A stretch of DNA of 41,336 bases from JANNXQ01 sp031425095 (GTDB lineage Bacteria > Verrucomicrobiota > Verrucomicrobiia > Chthoniobacterales > Chthoniobacteraceae), in the NCBI GenBank assembly GCA_031425095.1, contig JANPIS010000030.1:1-41336 (forward strand), in the 5' to 3' direction. A model generated the notes under the pieces. That model made no database searches. It saw only the letters and a program-made list of their open reading frames with translations, and was not told where the DNA came from. Numbering within the stretch: position 1 is the stretch's first letter; every line of letters begins with the position of its first letter. Position numbers and translations under genes: made by a program. Positions 11,001-17,454 of this stretch are shown here, one piece after another.

Positions 11001-14000
11001 CGACATTTCGCTGGCGGCCGGTCGCGACGTGCAGCTTCGGAACCAGTTTGCCAGCATCTACACTGCGGGAGTTCGACTGCCATATTCGAACTCGATTTTT
11101 GCCGAGAGCGACGTGCGGCTGATGAGCATCTTTGCGCCAAACGACTTTGCCGCACCCATCGTCGAGTTGTCGGTCAATACCCATCCCAGCCAGGGTTTGC
11201 TGGGCGGCGCGCAGCAGGCTTACGCGGCCCAGTACGCGATGGCGGGCGGCAATGTGACCATCTCCGCGCAAGGCGATATCGGACGCTATGGCTGGAACGA
11301 ATTCGGGCAGGTCGCGGTGGATTCCTCGCGGCAACTGCCGAATAACTGGCTCTACCGCCGCGGCTATGTGGATCCGGTCACGGGTCTGTTTGGGGAGAGC
11401 GGGCCGGGCGGAAGCGGCGATCTTTCCGCCTCGACGACTTGGTGGGTGGACTTCAGCAATTTCTTCCAAGGCTTCGGTGCGCTCGGCGGCGGCAATGTGG
11501 CGCTCGCTGCGCGGAACATCGTCAATGCCGACGTCGTGGCGCCCACCAATGCGCGCATGGCGGGGCGGGACGCTGCGGCCGGCGTGAACTTCGCCCCGGA
11601 CGCCAGCCGCATGCTCGAACTCGGTGGCGGCGATGTGACCGTGCGCGCGGAGAACAACATCGACGGCGGCGTTTATTACGCTGAGCGGGGCTCCGGTCTG
11701 CTGAGCGCGGGCGGAGAGATCAAGACGAACGCTGCGCGCGCTCCGGTGAATACGGATGTCACGTCTGCGGATCCCCGCACCTGGCTGCCGACCACTCTGT
11801 TTGTCGGCAAGTCCACCTTCGACGTGACCGCCGGTGGCGACGTGCTCCTCGGACCGGTGACGAATCCATTCCTGCTCCCACAAGGCGTGAACAACAAGTT
11901 CTGGTACAAGACGTATTTCAACACGTTCTCGGAAGACGCCGCGGTGAATGTAGCGTCCTTCGGCGGCAACGTGACCCATCGGCTGACGGTGGCCATTCCG
12001 CGGACGACCAATGTGGAATCGATCCTGGGTCGGTGGCTGGGCACGCAGAACTTACTGCTCTCGAACACGACGTCCTTCACGCAGCCATGGATTCGGCTCG
12101 CGGAGACGACGGTGAGTCCGTTCAGCACGGCCGTGGAGATCAGCGCTCCCACGCTGCGCAGCACCGCCTTTGCAGGAAACGTGAACATCGCCGGTAAGAT
12201 GAATCTCTTCCCGTCGGCAAAGGGTACGCTGGAGCTGGCAGCTTCGCACGGAGTGATCGGCCTCCAGGCCACCGGCGTCGGGGCGCGCCTCGTCGAGGGG
12301 GAAACTCGGACGGTGAACGTCTGGGCTTCATCTTCGATCAATGTCTCGGATGCGGATCCAGCAAGTCTCGCCGGCATCACCTCGCCACTCGGCCTGCAGG
12401 CGTTCGTGCGTCGGGAGGATCTCGATCAGTCCAGCGCGCTACCGCTTGCCTCGATTGATTTGGCCTTCAATGAAAGTGGCTCGACGCAGCTCACCGTGGA
12501 CCGGCAGCGAGCGCTGCACGACACCGGGATCCTGCACGCGAGCGACCCTCATCCGGTGCGCGTTTTCGCCCTCGGCGGCGACGTCACTGGACTCGAACTT
12601 TTCACGCCGAAATCGACGCGCATCGTGGCGAGCAATGATATCTCGGACGTTTCGTTCTACCTGCAAAACGCCAACGCGCCGGACATCTCGCTCGTCTCCG
12701 CCGGACGTGACCTTTTGCTCTTCAACGAGAACACGCGTCTGCGCACGACGGCTGCGGATCTCGCGCGTGGGAATACCCTGGCCGGTTCCGAGAATCGCCA
12801 GACCGTGCTCTCCACGAATCTCACGTCTCTCCCGGGAGATCTGCAGATCAATGGGCCGGGTGCGCTCGAGGTCTTTGCCGGACGCACCTTCGATCTCGGC
12901 TTCGGCGCGAATCTCCAGGACGGCACCGGCGTGGGCCTCACCAGTGTCGGCAATCTTCGCAATCCGTTCCTGTCCGATGTGGGTGCGGATCTCCTCGTCT
13001 TTGCCGGCGTGCAGGGACTCGGGGGCAAGGGTGCGGCGCTCGGGCTCACCCAGAGCTCGCTGGACTTTGCCGCATTCGGCGACGGAGGGGTGAAAGCGAT
13101 TGAAGATTTCGAGTCCGAGTATCTCAATAAGCTCGGGCTGAATGCGGATGCGAGGACGCTGACCGCGGAGCAAAAGGCGATCGTCGCTTTGGAAGTCTTC
13201 TATCGCCGGTTGCGCAATGCGGGACGGAACTTCGCGACGACGGGTGGATACGCGGATGGCGAGCGGGCGGTCGCGACCCTCTTTGGGCCCGCGGGTGGCG
13301 ATGGCGAAGTTTTCACCCGCGCGCGCGATGTCCGCACCAGCGCTGGCGGCGGCATCACGATCGGCGTGCCGGGCGGCGGGATCACGATGGCATCGGACAT
13401 CTTCGGCAATCCGCTCACCCCGCCGGGCATCGTCACGGAAGCAGGCGGTGGAGTCTCCATCTTCACCGAGCAGAGCGTGGATATCGGCCAGGCGCGCATC
13501 TTCACGCTGCGGGGCGGCGACATCGTGATGTGGTCTTCCGAAGCGGACATCGCCGCGGGGAATGCACCCAAGACCGTCGTCACGGCTCCGCCGACGCGGG
13601 TTGTCATCGATGTGACCAGTGCCGACGTGCAGACGGATCTCGGCGGACTCGCGACTGGCGGTGGCATCGGCGTGCTGGCGTCGGTGGAAGGCGTGACCGC
13701 GGGGGATGTGGACCTGATCGCGCCGAAGGGCGTCGTGGATGCTGGCGACGCGGGCATCCGCGTCACGGGCAATCTGAACATCGCCGCCACGGCCGTGTTG
13801 AATTCCGCGAACATCTCCGTCGGTGGAGCGGCTGCAGGTGTGCCGAGCGCCCCTTCGGTCTCTGCGCCAAACATCGGCGGCCTCTCCGCCGCGTCGAACG
13901 CCGCCGCGGCGGGGAGCACCACGGCGCGCGAGATGACTCAGCAGCAGCGTCCCGAAGAGAAGAAGGAGGAACTCCCGTCGCTGATCTCCGTCGAAGTCCT

Positions 14001-14130
14001 GGGCTACGGCGATGGCACTGAGCCAGCGGCCAGCCCCGCACCGACTGCACCGCCGCCGACTGCGCCGACGCCGGAAGACGAGGAGGAAAGGAAAAAGAAA
14101 GCGGCCGCGAGCAGCCCCAAGGCCGCCTGA
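2068..14130 (+). CDS. Giant filamentous haemagglutinin-family exoprotein (TPS domain, DUF3739)
   Basis: A 4,020-residue surface exoprotein of the two-partner-secretion (TpsA) type. An extended N-terminal signal region (hydrophobic core ALGLCFSVVALLNANA, residues about 23-38) is followed by a low-complexity Ala/Arg linker. The TPS carrier domain begins near residue 150; its landmarks are LNWETFNIGKKTTLQFDQ, GHVYVINRNGILFGGSSQVN and NTRAFVASTLPINDN. Most of the remainder is Gly/Ala/Ser/Thr-rich beta-helix sequence. The stretch GDQIYLDATPALKAGLYTLL...ALLPGALLV near residue 1950 and the C-terminal FYRRLRNAGR...GGGITIGVPGGGI...GGDIVMWSSEADI region (residues about 3700-3900) are hallmarks of the DUF3739 haemagglutinin subfamily. 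The tail is Pro/Glu/Lys-rich. Two inserted modules are described under findings. The GTG start overlaps the previous stop (GTGA). No TpsB transporter gene is visible in the window. Expected roles are adhesion or biofilm; the ligand is unknown. Confidence 0.9.
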   Translation: MKPSLQSDALRASACLFRRAAALGLCFSVVALLNANAGDILRGGSSAGAAAKGGSSGRSPGVNAAADLARANARDALARTTQAVQSVKAMQVKARDLAIKGPNNLGFNPNAPTVRLPDVPDGLRVGGLKVARGVPVNLASPQLGEDASLWRGAKLPTQTVTGDKTKVTIKQTEQQAVLNWETFNIGKKTTLQFDQSAGKSDQGKWTAFNKINDPSGAPSQILGAIEAPGHVYVINRNGILFGGSSQVNTRAFVASTLPINDNLIKQGLLNNKDAQFLFSALPVSGGSDGTPAFNPTISDPEFGLTVAAPAYTLLEDVALTSSNTLVGAPEFSFTATDGSRTKLRAGIDYTLAVNATTKRATATFTAAGLGKVGAAPVSVAYTPKVVKTGDVIVQAGAQLRGPTSSDGNGGRVMLVGSNVKNEGTISTPSGQTILAAGQQVGVAAHASNDPSLRGLDVWVGAVGDGTGDATNSGIIESFTGSVSMSGRHVNQLGVIGSSTSVTLNGRIDLRASYGAVGHPNFDSPGGNGLPFFFQHSGVVKLGIDSVTRILPDYAGEKTAPGTALPEQSQINVEGLAIHLGDRATMLAPNADVSFSAGTWPYKDANGDRTTLGADGLDEAGLGTHFDGAKQRFLFNSGQIYVDTSALINVAGTPDVFVPLAQSILEVEFRGSELADSPVQRAGILRAAPLTIDLRKTGENNGQFWMGTPLGDAIGLAGLIQRNVAQLTARGGNVTMHAGGSIVVQKGAAINVSGGYFTHQGGMVETTRLLQSGRLVPIESALPGQRYDGIFTGQYTVAHGKWGVTETFSTPFASGARYEDGYIEGAAGGSLKLTAPSMAVDGKLLGVTISGPRQRTQRPELSHLSLSFTADQRFAGAGNDLEIIRASPTPPSVVVGTGSRGPAVGEFTLVGDLSAARTGRFVLSPELLQEDGFGHLAVENPDGAVTVPAGVELEAAAGGSIALRGSNVTVGGSLIAPGGSLSLRASNLSPTFVETFGKNGPEPLPTPNPKRGRISIDAGAVLNAAGLLVDDRVGTPGALSSPLVLNGGKISIESFSARIATGSMLDVSGGASISERGRVTYGNGGSISVLTGRDLGLPSVIGGTLELGGALRGYGGANGGTLNLRSQMVQIGGRSTFPGALILQPEFFRQGGFTRYAINGIGAPSGPLAGTGPSGYVPAISLAPGTIIEPAAESWLAMASVFGEDTFALQPQLRPVGQRTATSVSFTGAGADDNFSTQVLEARADVVIGMGAQILTDPGASIALAGDTVSVRGSLIAPAGSISIKGRATFPLPPDVPAPANALATVHLGPTARLSAAGTTVLVPDAFGRRSGTIYDGGMITVYGNIVAEKGAVLNVSGTTGLLDLPPTVLGATTTAPVPTNSGLTAPLWRVATTPMRLESDGGLIELEGAQMLLTDATLLGATGGESALGGTLSIHSGRYYLNSDPLKSTDINLVVRQSGNAIPAGASVGIGKTVVGGNGVAVPRGGIFAVDHFVAGGFDSLELGAKALTSPGSPLTVGGGNIRFDGAVSIDARGPVRLAAGGVIEANARVDVRGSYVSVGQPFRPPVNPADPIQIFQERQNNAAAVLAFAPTSGTGRLNVRGELIDLGNLSLQNISAALFDSTSDIRGNGTVSIRGNLTLRAGQVYPTTLSTLNLFAYDPAGGHGSIAFRAAGGALSVPLSVGGNLRAFAHTITQDGTLRAPLGTFTLGWDGLTDFDPADADIDAPVDPLARGLLPVASAAEVSLTIRSLTSVAAVDRISGSSALLPFGLSQDGFSWIDPRGVNVTAAGLPEKRITIAGQTVKTAARSVIDVRGGGDLSAFRWVPGVGGSIDRLGTASTEWSGSASYDAGDLVLFNGNTYSARVGSVGEQPAVGLFWSRVAESFAVLPRFGAAFAPENSFAAGASASLLQGNPGYIFTPNSRADRVFTSLASTTRANGGFHVGDQIYLDATPALKAGLYTLLPRRYALLPGALLVTPQSGDPVGTFTTPEGATFTSGYRLNAFQAADEIAGLRTRFEVAPSATVGGRAAYEEYSGNAFFSEASGRLEIERPQRLPFDAGYLAFSGNTAAQLDGAVLAGRAGPGQGARIDIASSSEIFIVGGEGAAPVGAMTVLRTDVLQSWGAESLLIGGLRREVTSGTEIAARTGRIVLDNPSASFAGSEITLASRVELTLTDGSTIEARPSGGSGRETFLTSGAGSLLQVSARDVSLLRSDAPLTLDTPLLALGAGTRVAGAMVTLDSTARTRVDATASIEAGELSLGSRQISILLESRAGALPCGVIDPQLTISGDFLQRVQSVSALTLRSYTTVDVYGAGTFGSPQLERLAIQAGGIRGFNQHASTAIFAAGDVLFSNPSNVPGLAAPAARSGDLRVDADEVRLGANAFAVQGFANLRLNATGGVLGEGSGSFTTPGHLTITAPRITGARSADQAITAGGDLVLAKGTGTPTVLGDLGARFAFTGASVLANADLQLQSGQLTLRAVTGDVTVGGSIDVSGTTKKFYDLTRYSNAGRVILTSDRGDVELAAGSLISVAAAGTGEAGTFAVNAVEGTLRNLGSTLLGQAAADARSGSFLLDVESIGAYATINDPLQSGGFFNERNLRVRTGAVTIDGTSRAREFTLSADAGAIVVNGTIDASGTTSVAGLTGGKITLVAGGGLAVTSGARLTTHASTFDSAGKGGAIRLEAGAAIDGVADSAVRLDLQAGATIDLGVDAFVAGGVTDVLSSAFRGRFTGTLHLRAPRLGDDVAVEALASDVLGASSILVEGFRIYDQTASGTLDNALLQTIDSDSAAYMDAGYSDMETRLLSAQAGLREALVIAPGVEIVSRSGDLVLGSDAEDYQNDWDLSGMRYGPKNAPGVLTLRAAGNLEFKNALSDGFAGEFPPNEFGEVPPLGQQLWLRPLMDLSADLPVNTQSWSFRLAAGADGTAADYQRLRPLDTLGASAGSILVGKLLPTNLVSGTDATTGTAIENRLSFVRTGAGDISLAAGRDVQLRNQFASIYTAGVRLPYSNSIFAESDVRLMSIFAPNDFAAPIVELSVNTHPSQGLLGGAQQAYAAQYAMAGGNVTISAQGDIGRYGWNEFGQVAVDSSRQLPNNWLYRRGYVDPVTGLFGESGPGGSGDLSASTTWWVDFSNFFQGFGALGGGNVALAARNIVNADVVAPTNARMAGRDAAAGVNFAPDASRMLELGGGDVTVRAENNIDGGVYYAERGSGLLSAGGEIKTNAARAPVNTDVTSADPRTWLPTTLFVGKSTFDVTAGGDVLLGPVTNPFLLPQGVNNKFWYKTYFNTFSEDAAVNVASFGGNVTHRLTVAIPRTTNVESILGRWLGTQNLLLSNTTSFTQPWIRLAETTVSPFSTAVEISAPTLRSTAFAGNVNIAGKMNLFPSAKGTLELAASHGVIGLQATGVGARLVEGETRTVNVWASSSINVSDADPASLAGITSPLGLQAFVRREDLDQSSALPLASIDLAFNESGSTQLTVDRQRALHDTGILHASDPHPVRVFALGGDVTGLELFTPKSTRIVASNDISDVSFYLQNANAPDISLVSAGRDLLLFNENTRLRTTAADLARGNTLAGSENRQTVLSTNLTSLPGDLQINGPGALEVFAGRTFDLGFGANLQDGTGVGLTSVGNLRNPFLSDVGADLLVFAGVQGLGGKGAALGLTQSSLDFAAFGDGGVKAIEDFESEYLNKLGLNADARTLTAEQKAIVALEVFYRRLRNAGRNFATTGGYADGERAVATLFGPAGGDGEVFTRARDVRTSAGGGITIGVPGGGITMASDIFGNPLTPPGIVTEAGGGVSIFTEQSVDIGQARIFTLRGGDIVMWSSEADIAAGNAPKTVVTAPPTRVVIDVTSADVQTDLGGLATGGGIGVLASVEGVTAGDVDLIAPKGVVDAGDAGIRVTGNLNIAATAVLNSANISVGGAAAGVPSAPSVSAPNIGGLSAASNAAAAGSTTAREMTQQQRPEEKKEELPSLISVEVLGYGDGTEPAASPAPTAPPPTAPTPEDEEERKKKAAASSPKAA

Positions 14131-14142
14131 ACGCTGGCGGCC
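14121..14142 (+). terminator. GC-rich hairpin spanning the haemagglutinin stop codon
   Basis: A perfect 7-bp stem, GGCCGCC (14121-14127) with GGCGGCC (14136-14142), encloses an 8-base loop containing the TGA stop at 14128-14130. No T-run follows, so it is not a standard intrinsic terminator. It could attenuate read-through into the Sel1-repeat gene or protect the 3' end, but it may simply be a by-product of GC-rich coding sequence. Confidence 0.3.
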
Positions 14143-14195
14143 CTGCGCTGATGTGCAATTCCCCCAGCCGAGACGGAAAGACTTTCCCGACAACT

Positions 14196-15083
14196 ATGAA
14201 ATACCTCCTCCGATCCACCCATGTCGCTTCCCTCACATTCCTCCTGACGCTCGCGCCTCCCGCGGATTGCTTCGCTCGTCGTCCGCAGGTCACCCTGGCT
14301 GACGCCGAGCAGGGAAATGCCGAGGCCCAGTTCCTCCTGGCGCGCGCTTTTCTCAAAGGTGACGGCGTGCCGAAGAATCCGACCAAGGCATTTCTGTGGA
14401 TGAAAAAGGCTGCGGACCAGGGCAATGCAGACGCCATCGGTGGCATGGGTTACTTTTATTCCGCGGGCGTGGAAGTGGAGAGGGACGAAGTGGAAGCGGT
14501 GCGTTGGTTTCGCCAGGGTGCGGAGAAAGGCTCGGTGCGTGCGCTACTCAATCTCGGCCTGGTCACGGCGAATGGACGTGGGGTTCCGCCGGATCACGCG
14601 GAAGGCTTGCGAATGATCGACGAAGCCGCAGCGAAAGGGCTCCCCGAGGCGCTCACCGCCCAGGGCGAGACTTACTTTTACGGTCAGTTTGGCCGCGCGA
14701 TCGATTATGGGAAGGCGCGCGAAAGTTACCGTGTCGCGGCCGAAGCGGGGATCGCGGCAGCGCAAAACGTCCTCGGCGTGATCTACCGCGACGCCCTCGG
14801 CGTGAAGCCCGATCAGGAGACCGCGATCCTCTGGTTCCGGCGTGCCGCGGAACAGGGGGATAAGCGCGGGCTGAGCAATCTCGGGCATCTCCTCGGGGTC
14901 GAGTCTGCGGACCAGACGCGACGCATCGAAGCCATCAAGTGGGTGACGCTGGCTGCAGATCAGGGTGAGGTTACGGCCGTAAAGACGCTCGAGGAGTTGA
15001 GCGTCAGCATGCCGCAGGATGTCGCCTCGGCGCGGGCTGCCGCGGATCGCTTTGAGCGAAAAACAGAACCCGGGGCGCGGTAA
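14196..15083 (+). CDS. Secreted Sel1-like repeat (SLR) protein
   Basis: About 295 residues. I chose the ATG at 14196, which gives a normal signal peptide (MKYLLRSTHVASLTFLLTLA, cleavage near ADCFA); an in-frame ATG at 14151 would add 15 polar residues and hide it. The mature part is seven consecutive Sel1-type helical repeats of about 36 residues, each with the A-x-x-G-x-x-x-A...LG...G pattern, for example AEQGNAEAQFLLARAFLKGD and AEAGIAAAQNVLGVIYRDAL. Such alpha-solenoids bind other proteins and are not catalytic. The gene follows the haemagglutinin gene by 65 bases on the same strand. A scaffold role for envelope or surface proteins is a reasonable inference from context; the partner is unknown. 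Confidence 0.82.
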   Translation: MKYLLRSTHVASLTFLLTLAPPADCFARRPQVTLADAEQGNAEAQFLLARAFLKGDGVPKNPTKAFLWMKKAADQGNADAIGGMGYFYSAGVEVERDEVEAVRWFRQGAEKGSVRALLNLGLVTANGRGVPPDHAEGLRMIDEAAAKGLPEALTAQGETYFYGQFGRAIDYGKARESYRVAAEAGIAAAQNVLGVIYRDALGVKPDQETAILWFRRAAEQGDKRGLSNLGHLLGVESADQTRRIEAIKWVTLAADQGEVTAVKTLEELSVSMPQDVASARAAADRFERKTEPGAR

Positions 15084-15139
15084 GAAACCTGGGTGATTCT
15101 TCCGTGAGGCGCGTTGGCGGACGGGCCAGGCAGCCCCGC

Positions 15140-15919
15140 CTACTTCGTCTTCGGAGCGTTCGGGCTCACCGTCTTCCCTGCGATCGCGTTCGCTGCGGTG
15201 TCGGCCAGCTTTCGATTGTAGGCCTCGACGCCGAAGATCGCGTAATACTGCGCATCAGCATTCGCCTGCTCGGTGTCCCACGTTTCGGCGAAGCCCTCAT
15301 CCGGGAGGGATTCGGCAGCCTTTTCGATCCGATCCACAAAATCGTCGGCGATCGCCGCGACCGCGCGTGCCTGGGCAGGTGGCAGGTCGCTGGTGAAATC
15401 GACGAGTGCAATCGGCTCCTTCACGCCCGGAGCGAGGTCGATCTGGAGCTCGGACGCGGGCACGCTGCCACTGAGCAGTGGTTGCCCTGGTACCGGAGTT
15501 GCGGGGATGGCTTCGATGATCAGCCTCCGTCGGGGCGCAGCGGCGACGGGGTTCTCCGGCTCGATCGGAGCGGTCGGACGCGGGCGGTTCGGTTTCCCGG
15601 TCTTGATCGCGCCGGTGGAACTATGCGGCTGCTCGCGTGCGACTGCAGCGCTCGCGGTTGCGCGGTGATTCGCAAAGGCCGCAGTTTTTCCAGACGGTAG
15701 TTTATTTAAGCCAACGCTGGCGGTGGCGATCTGCGAGGAAAATATTTGGGATGCTCCGGAAGCCGGTGCATCGACTGCATCCCCGAGCGCCCTGGGCGCT
15801 GCATGGGTGAGGCTGTCAGGGGTTTGGTCGGAAGTGGGTGTCCAGAACTGCACCGCGAGAAATCCAGCCCCGATCGTGGCGAGGGCCATCAGCGTGAGTG
15901 GGCGGAGGTTTGGTTTCAT
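15140..15919 (-). CDS. Membrane-anchored or exported protein of unknown function
   Basis: A 259-residue protein whose family was not recognised. Residues about 8-27 (TLMALATIGAGFLAVQFW) form one hydrophobic segment, either an uncleaved anchor or a signal. Residues 30-150 are low-complexity Ala/Pro/Ser/Thr with a basic Pro-rich patch (KTGKPNRPRP), which looks disordered. The C-terminal 110 residues are better ordered and helical (AQARAVAAIADDFVDRIEKA, AETWDTEQANADAQYYAIFG, VEAYNRKLADTAANAIA), so this is probably the functional part. It is the last minus-strand gene next to the exosortase locus, but a strong terminator separates it from the binding-protein gene upstream, so it is probably transcribed from its own promoter. 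It converges with the Sel1-repeat gene. Confidence 0.65.
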   Translation of the reverse strand: MKPNLRPLTLMALATIGAGFLAVQFWTPTSDQTPDSLTHAAPRALGDAVDAPASGASQIFSSQIATASVGLNKLPSGKTAAFANHRATASAAVAREQPHSSTGAIKTGKPNRPRPTAPIEPENPVAAAPRRRLIIEAIPATPVPGQPLLSGSVPASELQIDLAPGVKEPIALVDFTSDLPPAQARAVAAIADDFVDRIEKAAESLPDEGFAETWDTEQANADAQYYAIFGVEAYNRKLADTAANAIAGKTVSPNAPKTK

Positions 15920-15940
15920 CTTTGGCGGTGGGAATCAAAA

Positions 15941-15979
15941 CAAGAACTGGCGCCGGGGATTTGCCCGGCGCCAGTCTTG
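15941..15979 (-). terminator. Rho-independent terminator of the PEP-CTERM/binding-protein operon
   Basis: A perfect 11-bp stem, CTGGCGCCGGG (15947-15957) with CCCGGCGCCAG (15964-15974), has a 6-base loop. It is lengthened by 5 more pairs (CAAGA 15941-15945 with TCTTG 15975-15979) after one bulged A. Read on the minus strand, the hairpin is followed by TTTTG. It lies 52 bases past the stop of the binding-protein gene and just upstream of the start of the 259-residue gene, so it should end the minus-strand transcript from 18357 to 16031. Confidence 0.8.
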
Positions 15980-16030
15980 AGGGTTGTGCTTCGCGATTAG
16001 AGCGCGGAGCGCATCAGGCTGCGAGCCAGA

Positions 16031-17398
16031 TTAGGGCTGGGTCACGATATCGCCGTCATTGCCGCGCACCGCAGTCATCGCCGAGATGGCGACGCCGGAG
16101 TTCGCGAGACCGCCGGGGATGGCGGCGCGCAGGGCGGTGTCGATCGTCTGCTGGTTGGCGCTGAGCGTGCCGCGGTTGAAGAGGCGCTCGTAGCTCCACA
16201 CGGTGTAGCTGCCATTGGTCACCTTGTAGCGATCCGCCGGGACCAGGCCGGTCGGATCCGTTCCGACAGCGACCGGGGTGATGGTCACGCCGTTGTAGGC
16301 GAGGACGCTGCCGCCGCCGCTGATCACGTTCACGCCGTCATTGGTGCCGACGAAGCCGACGAGCGAGATCGCGCGAGGGTTTCCCGCCGAGGTGCCGACA
16401 TAGCTGCCATTGCTCGAGAGATCGCTGCCGGTCGGGCCGAGGACCCGCACGGAACTGGTATCGAGCTGGAGCAGGGTGGAGACGTTGCTGCCGGAGAAGT
16501 AGCCGCCGTTGCCGGGTTGCAGACTATTCCAGAGCACCGAGTTGTTGTTCGTATCCTGGAGGTCATTCGCGGGCCAGAGCTGGAGGAAGTTGGCGACGTT
16601 TCCGGTGGAACCGGCTGAGGTCACACCAGCGAACCCATTGACACCGAGCTTGAAGTGGTTGACGAGCTTCGAGACGCCATAGCCGGTCTCGATGAGGTAC
16701 ACCGCGCGGGTGCCGGAGCCGTCATTGCGGCCCGTCGTCAAGACGCGGCCAGTCTGGTCCGCGGCAAGGCCGGTGAAGACATTGAGCGGCACCCCACGGG
16801 CGTTAGTCAGCGCTGCGCGCCACGCTTGGGCCGTGACGTTCGTCAGGTTTGGCGAGGAACCTTCGCTCTTGCAGAAGACGAAGGTGACCACGCCCACGCG
16901 GGAATCAGCTGGTCCGAGGGTTGGCACGCGGTAGGGACTGCTGTTCTGCTGCACGTCGGAGAAGGCAACGTCTGGCTTCAAGGCGACGTTTGCACCCACC
17001 GGGTTGCTGTTCTGGTTCAGCGCCGTGATCGTACCGGCCGCAGGGATAAGCGCGTCCGGATAGTAGAACACATCATTCGGAGTGCCCGGGGTGATCGTGC
17101 CCACGAGATCGCGGATGCCTTCCGTGGAGCCGGAGAAGCGGCAGCGGATGGTCGTATTTGGCACGCCGCCGAACGTTCCGAAGAACGAGATGGCATTGGC
17201 GCCAATCGCCGAGGCGGTAGTCGCCGCAGCGTTCGAATGGACGATGCCGACTGCGCCCGCGCCGCCGTAGCCGGCGATGATGGCGTTGATCGTGGCGGTC
17301 CGGAACGCCGTGGCGCCGGTAACATTGTAGGAGGTCTGCGCGTGCGCAGCCGTCGAGATGACGGCCAGGGCGGCCGCGATGAGGAATCTGAGTTTCAT
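16031..17398 (-). CDS. Secreted PstS-like periplasmic binding protein
   Basis: A 455-residue protein with a classical signal peptide (MKLRFLIAAALAVISTAAHA, cleaved before QTSYN). The mature N-terminus YNVTGATAFRTATINAIIAG and the internal GRNDGSGTRAVYLIETGYG resemble phosphate-binding proteins of the PstS type, in which R-x-D-G-S-G-T contacts the anion. Extra loops (residues about 300-400, Gly/Ser/Asn-rich) make it longer than a typical PstS. There are no ABC permease or ATPase genes beside it, and no lipobox. It lies 56 bases downstream of a PEP-CTERM protein gene on the same strand with no terminator between them, so the two are probably co-transcribed. Binding of phosphate or another oxyanion is inference from the one motif. 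A role as a surface or matrix protein using the same fold is equally possible. Confidence 0.65.
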   Translation of the reverse strand: MKLRFLIAAALAVISTAAHAQTSYNVTGATAFRTATINAIIAGYGGAGAVGIVHSNAAATTASAIGANAISFFGTFGGVPNTTIRCRFSGSTEGIRDLVGTITPGTPNDVFYYPDALIPAAGTITALNQNSNPVGANVALKPDVAFSDVQQNSSPYRVPTLGPADSRVGVVTFVFCKSEGSSPNLTNVTAQAWRAALTNARGVPLNVFTGLAADQTGRVLTTGRNDGSGTRAVYLIETGYGVSKLVNHFKLGVNGFAGVTSAGSTGNVANFLQLWPANDLQDTNNNSVLWNSLQPGNGGYFSGSNVSTLLQLDTSSVRVLGPTGSDLSSNGSYVGTSAGNPRAISLVGFVGTNDGVNVISGGGSVLAYNGVTITPVAVGTDPTGLVPADRYKVTNGSYTVWSYERLFNRGTLSANQQTIDTALRAAIPGGLANSGVAISAMTAVRGNDGDIVTQP

Positions 17399-17454
17399 GT
17401 GTGTATTTGGGATCGAGGTCTAACTGCGGGGTTGTGGTTTGGTTTTAGTGGGAA

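Noticed and set aside
8959..11979. A 1,006-codon open frame antisense to the haemagglutinin gene, and a similar one at 12439-14193
   Set aside because: Both are Arg/His/Ala-rich translations typical of the complement of GC-rich coding DNA, with no domain motif or signal peptide, and they lie opposite a convincing gene.
15116..15140. GC-rich imperfect hairpin between the Sel1-repeat gene and the convergent 259-residue gene
   Set aside because: The stem is two 4-bp pieces broken by a 3-base bulge and no T-run follows on either strand, so it is not supported as a terminator.
16031..17398. Annotation as a genuine PstS subunit of a phosphate transporter
   Set aside because: Only the R-x-D-G-S-G-T motif and the N-terminus support it, there are no pstCAB genes nearby, and the protein is longer than usual, so I keep 'PstS-like'.
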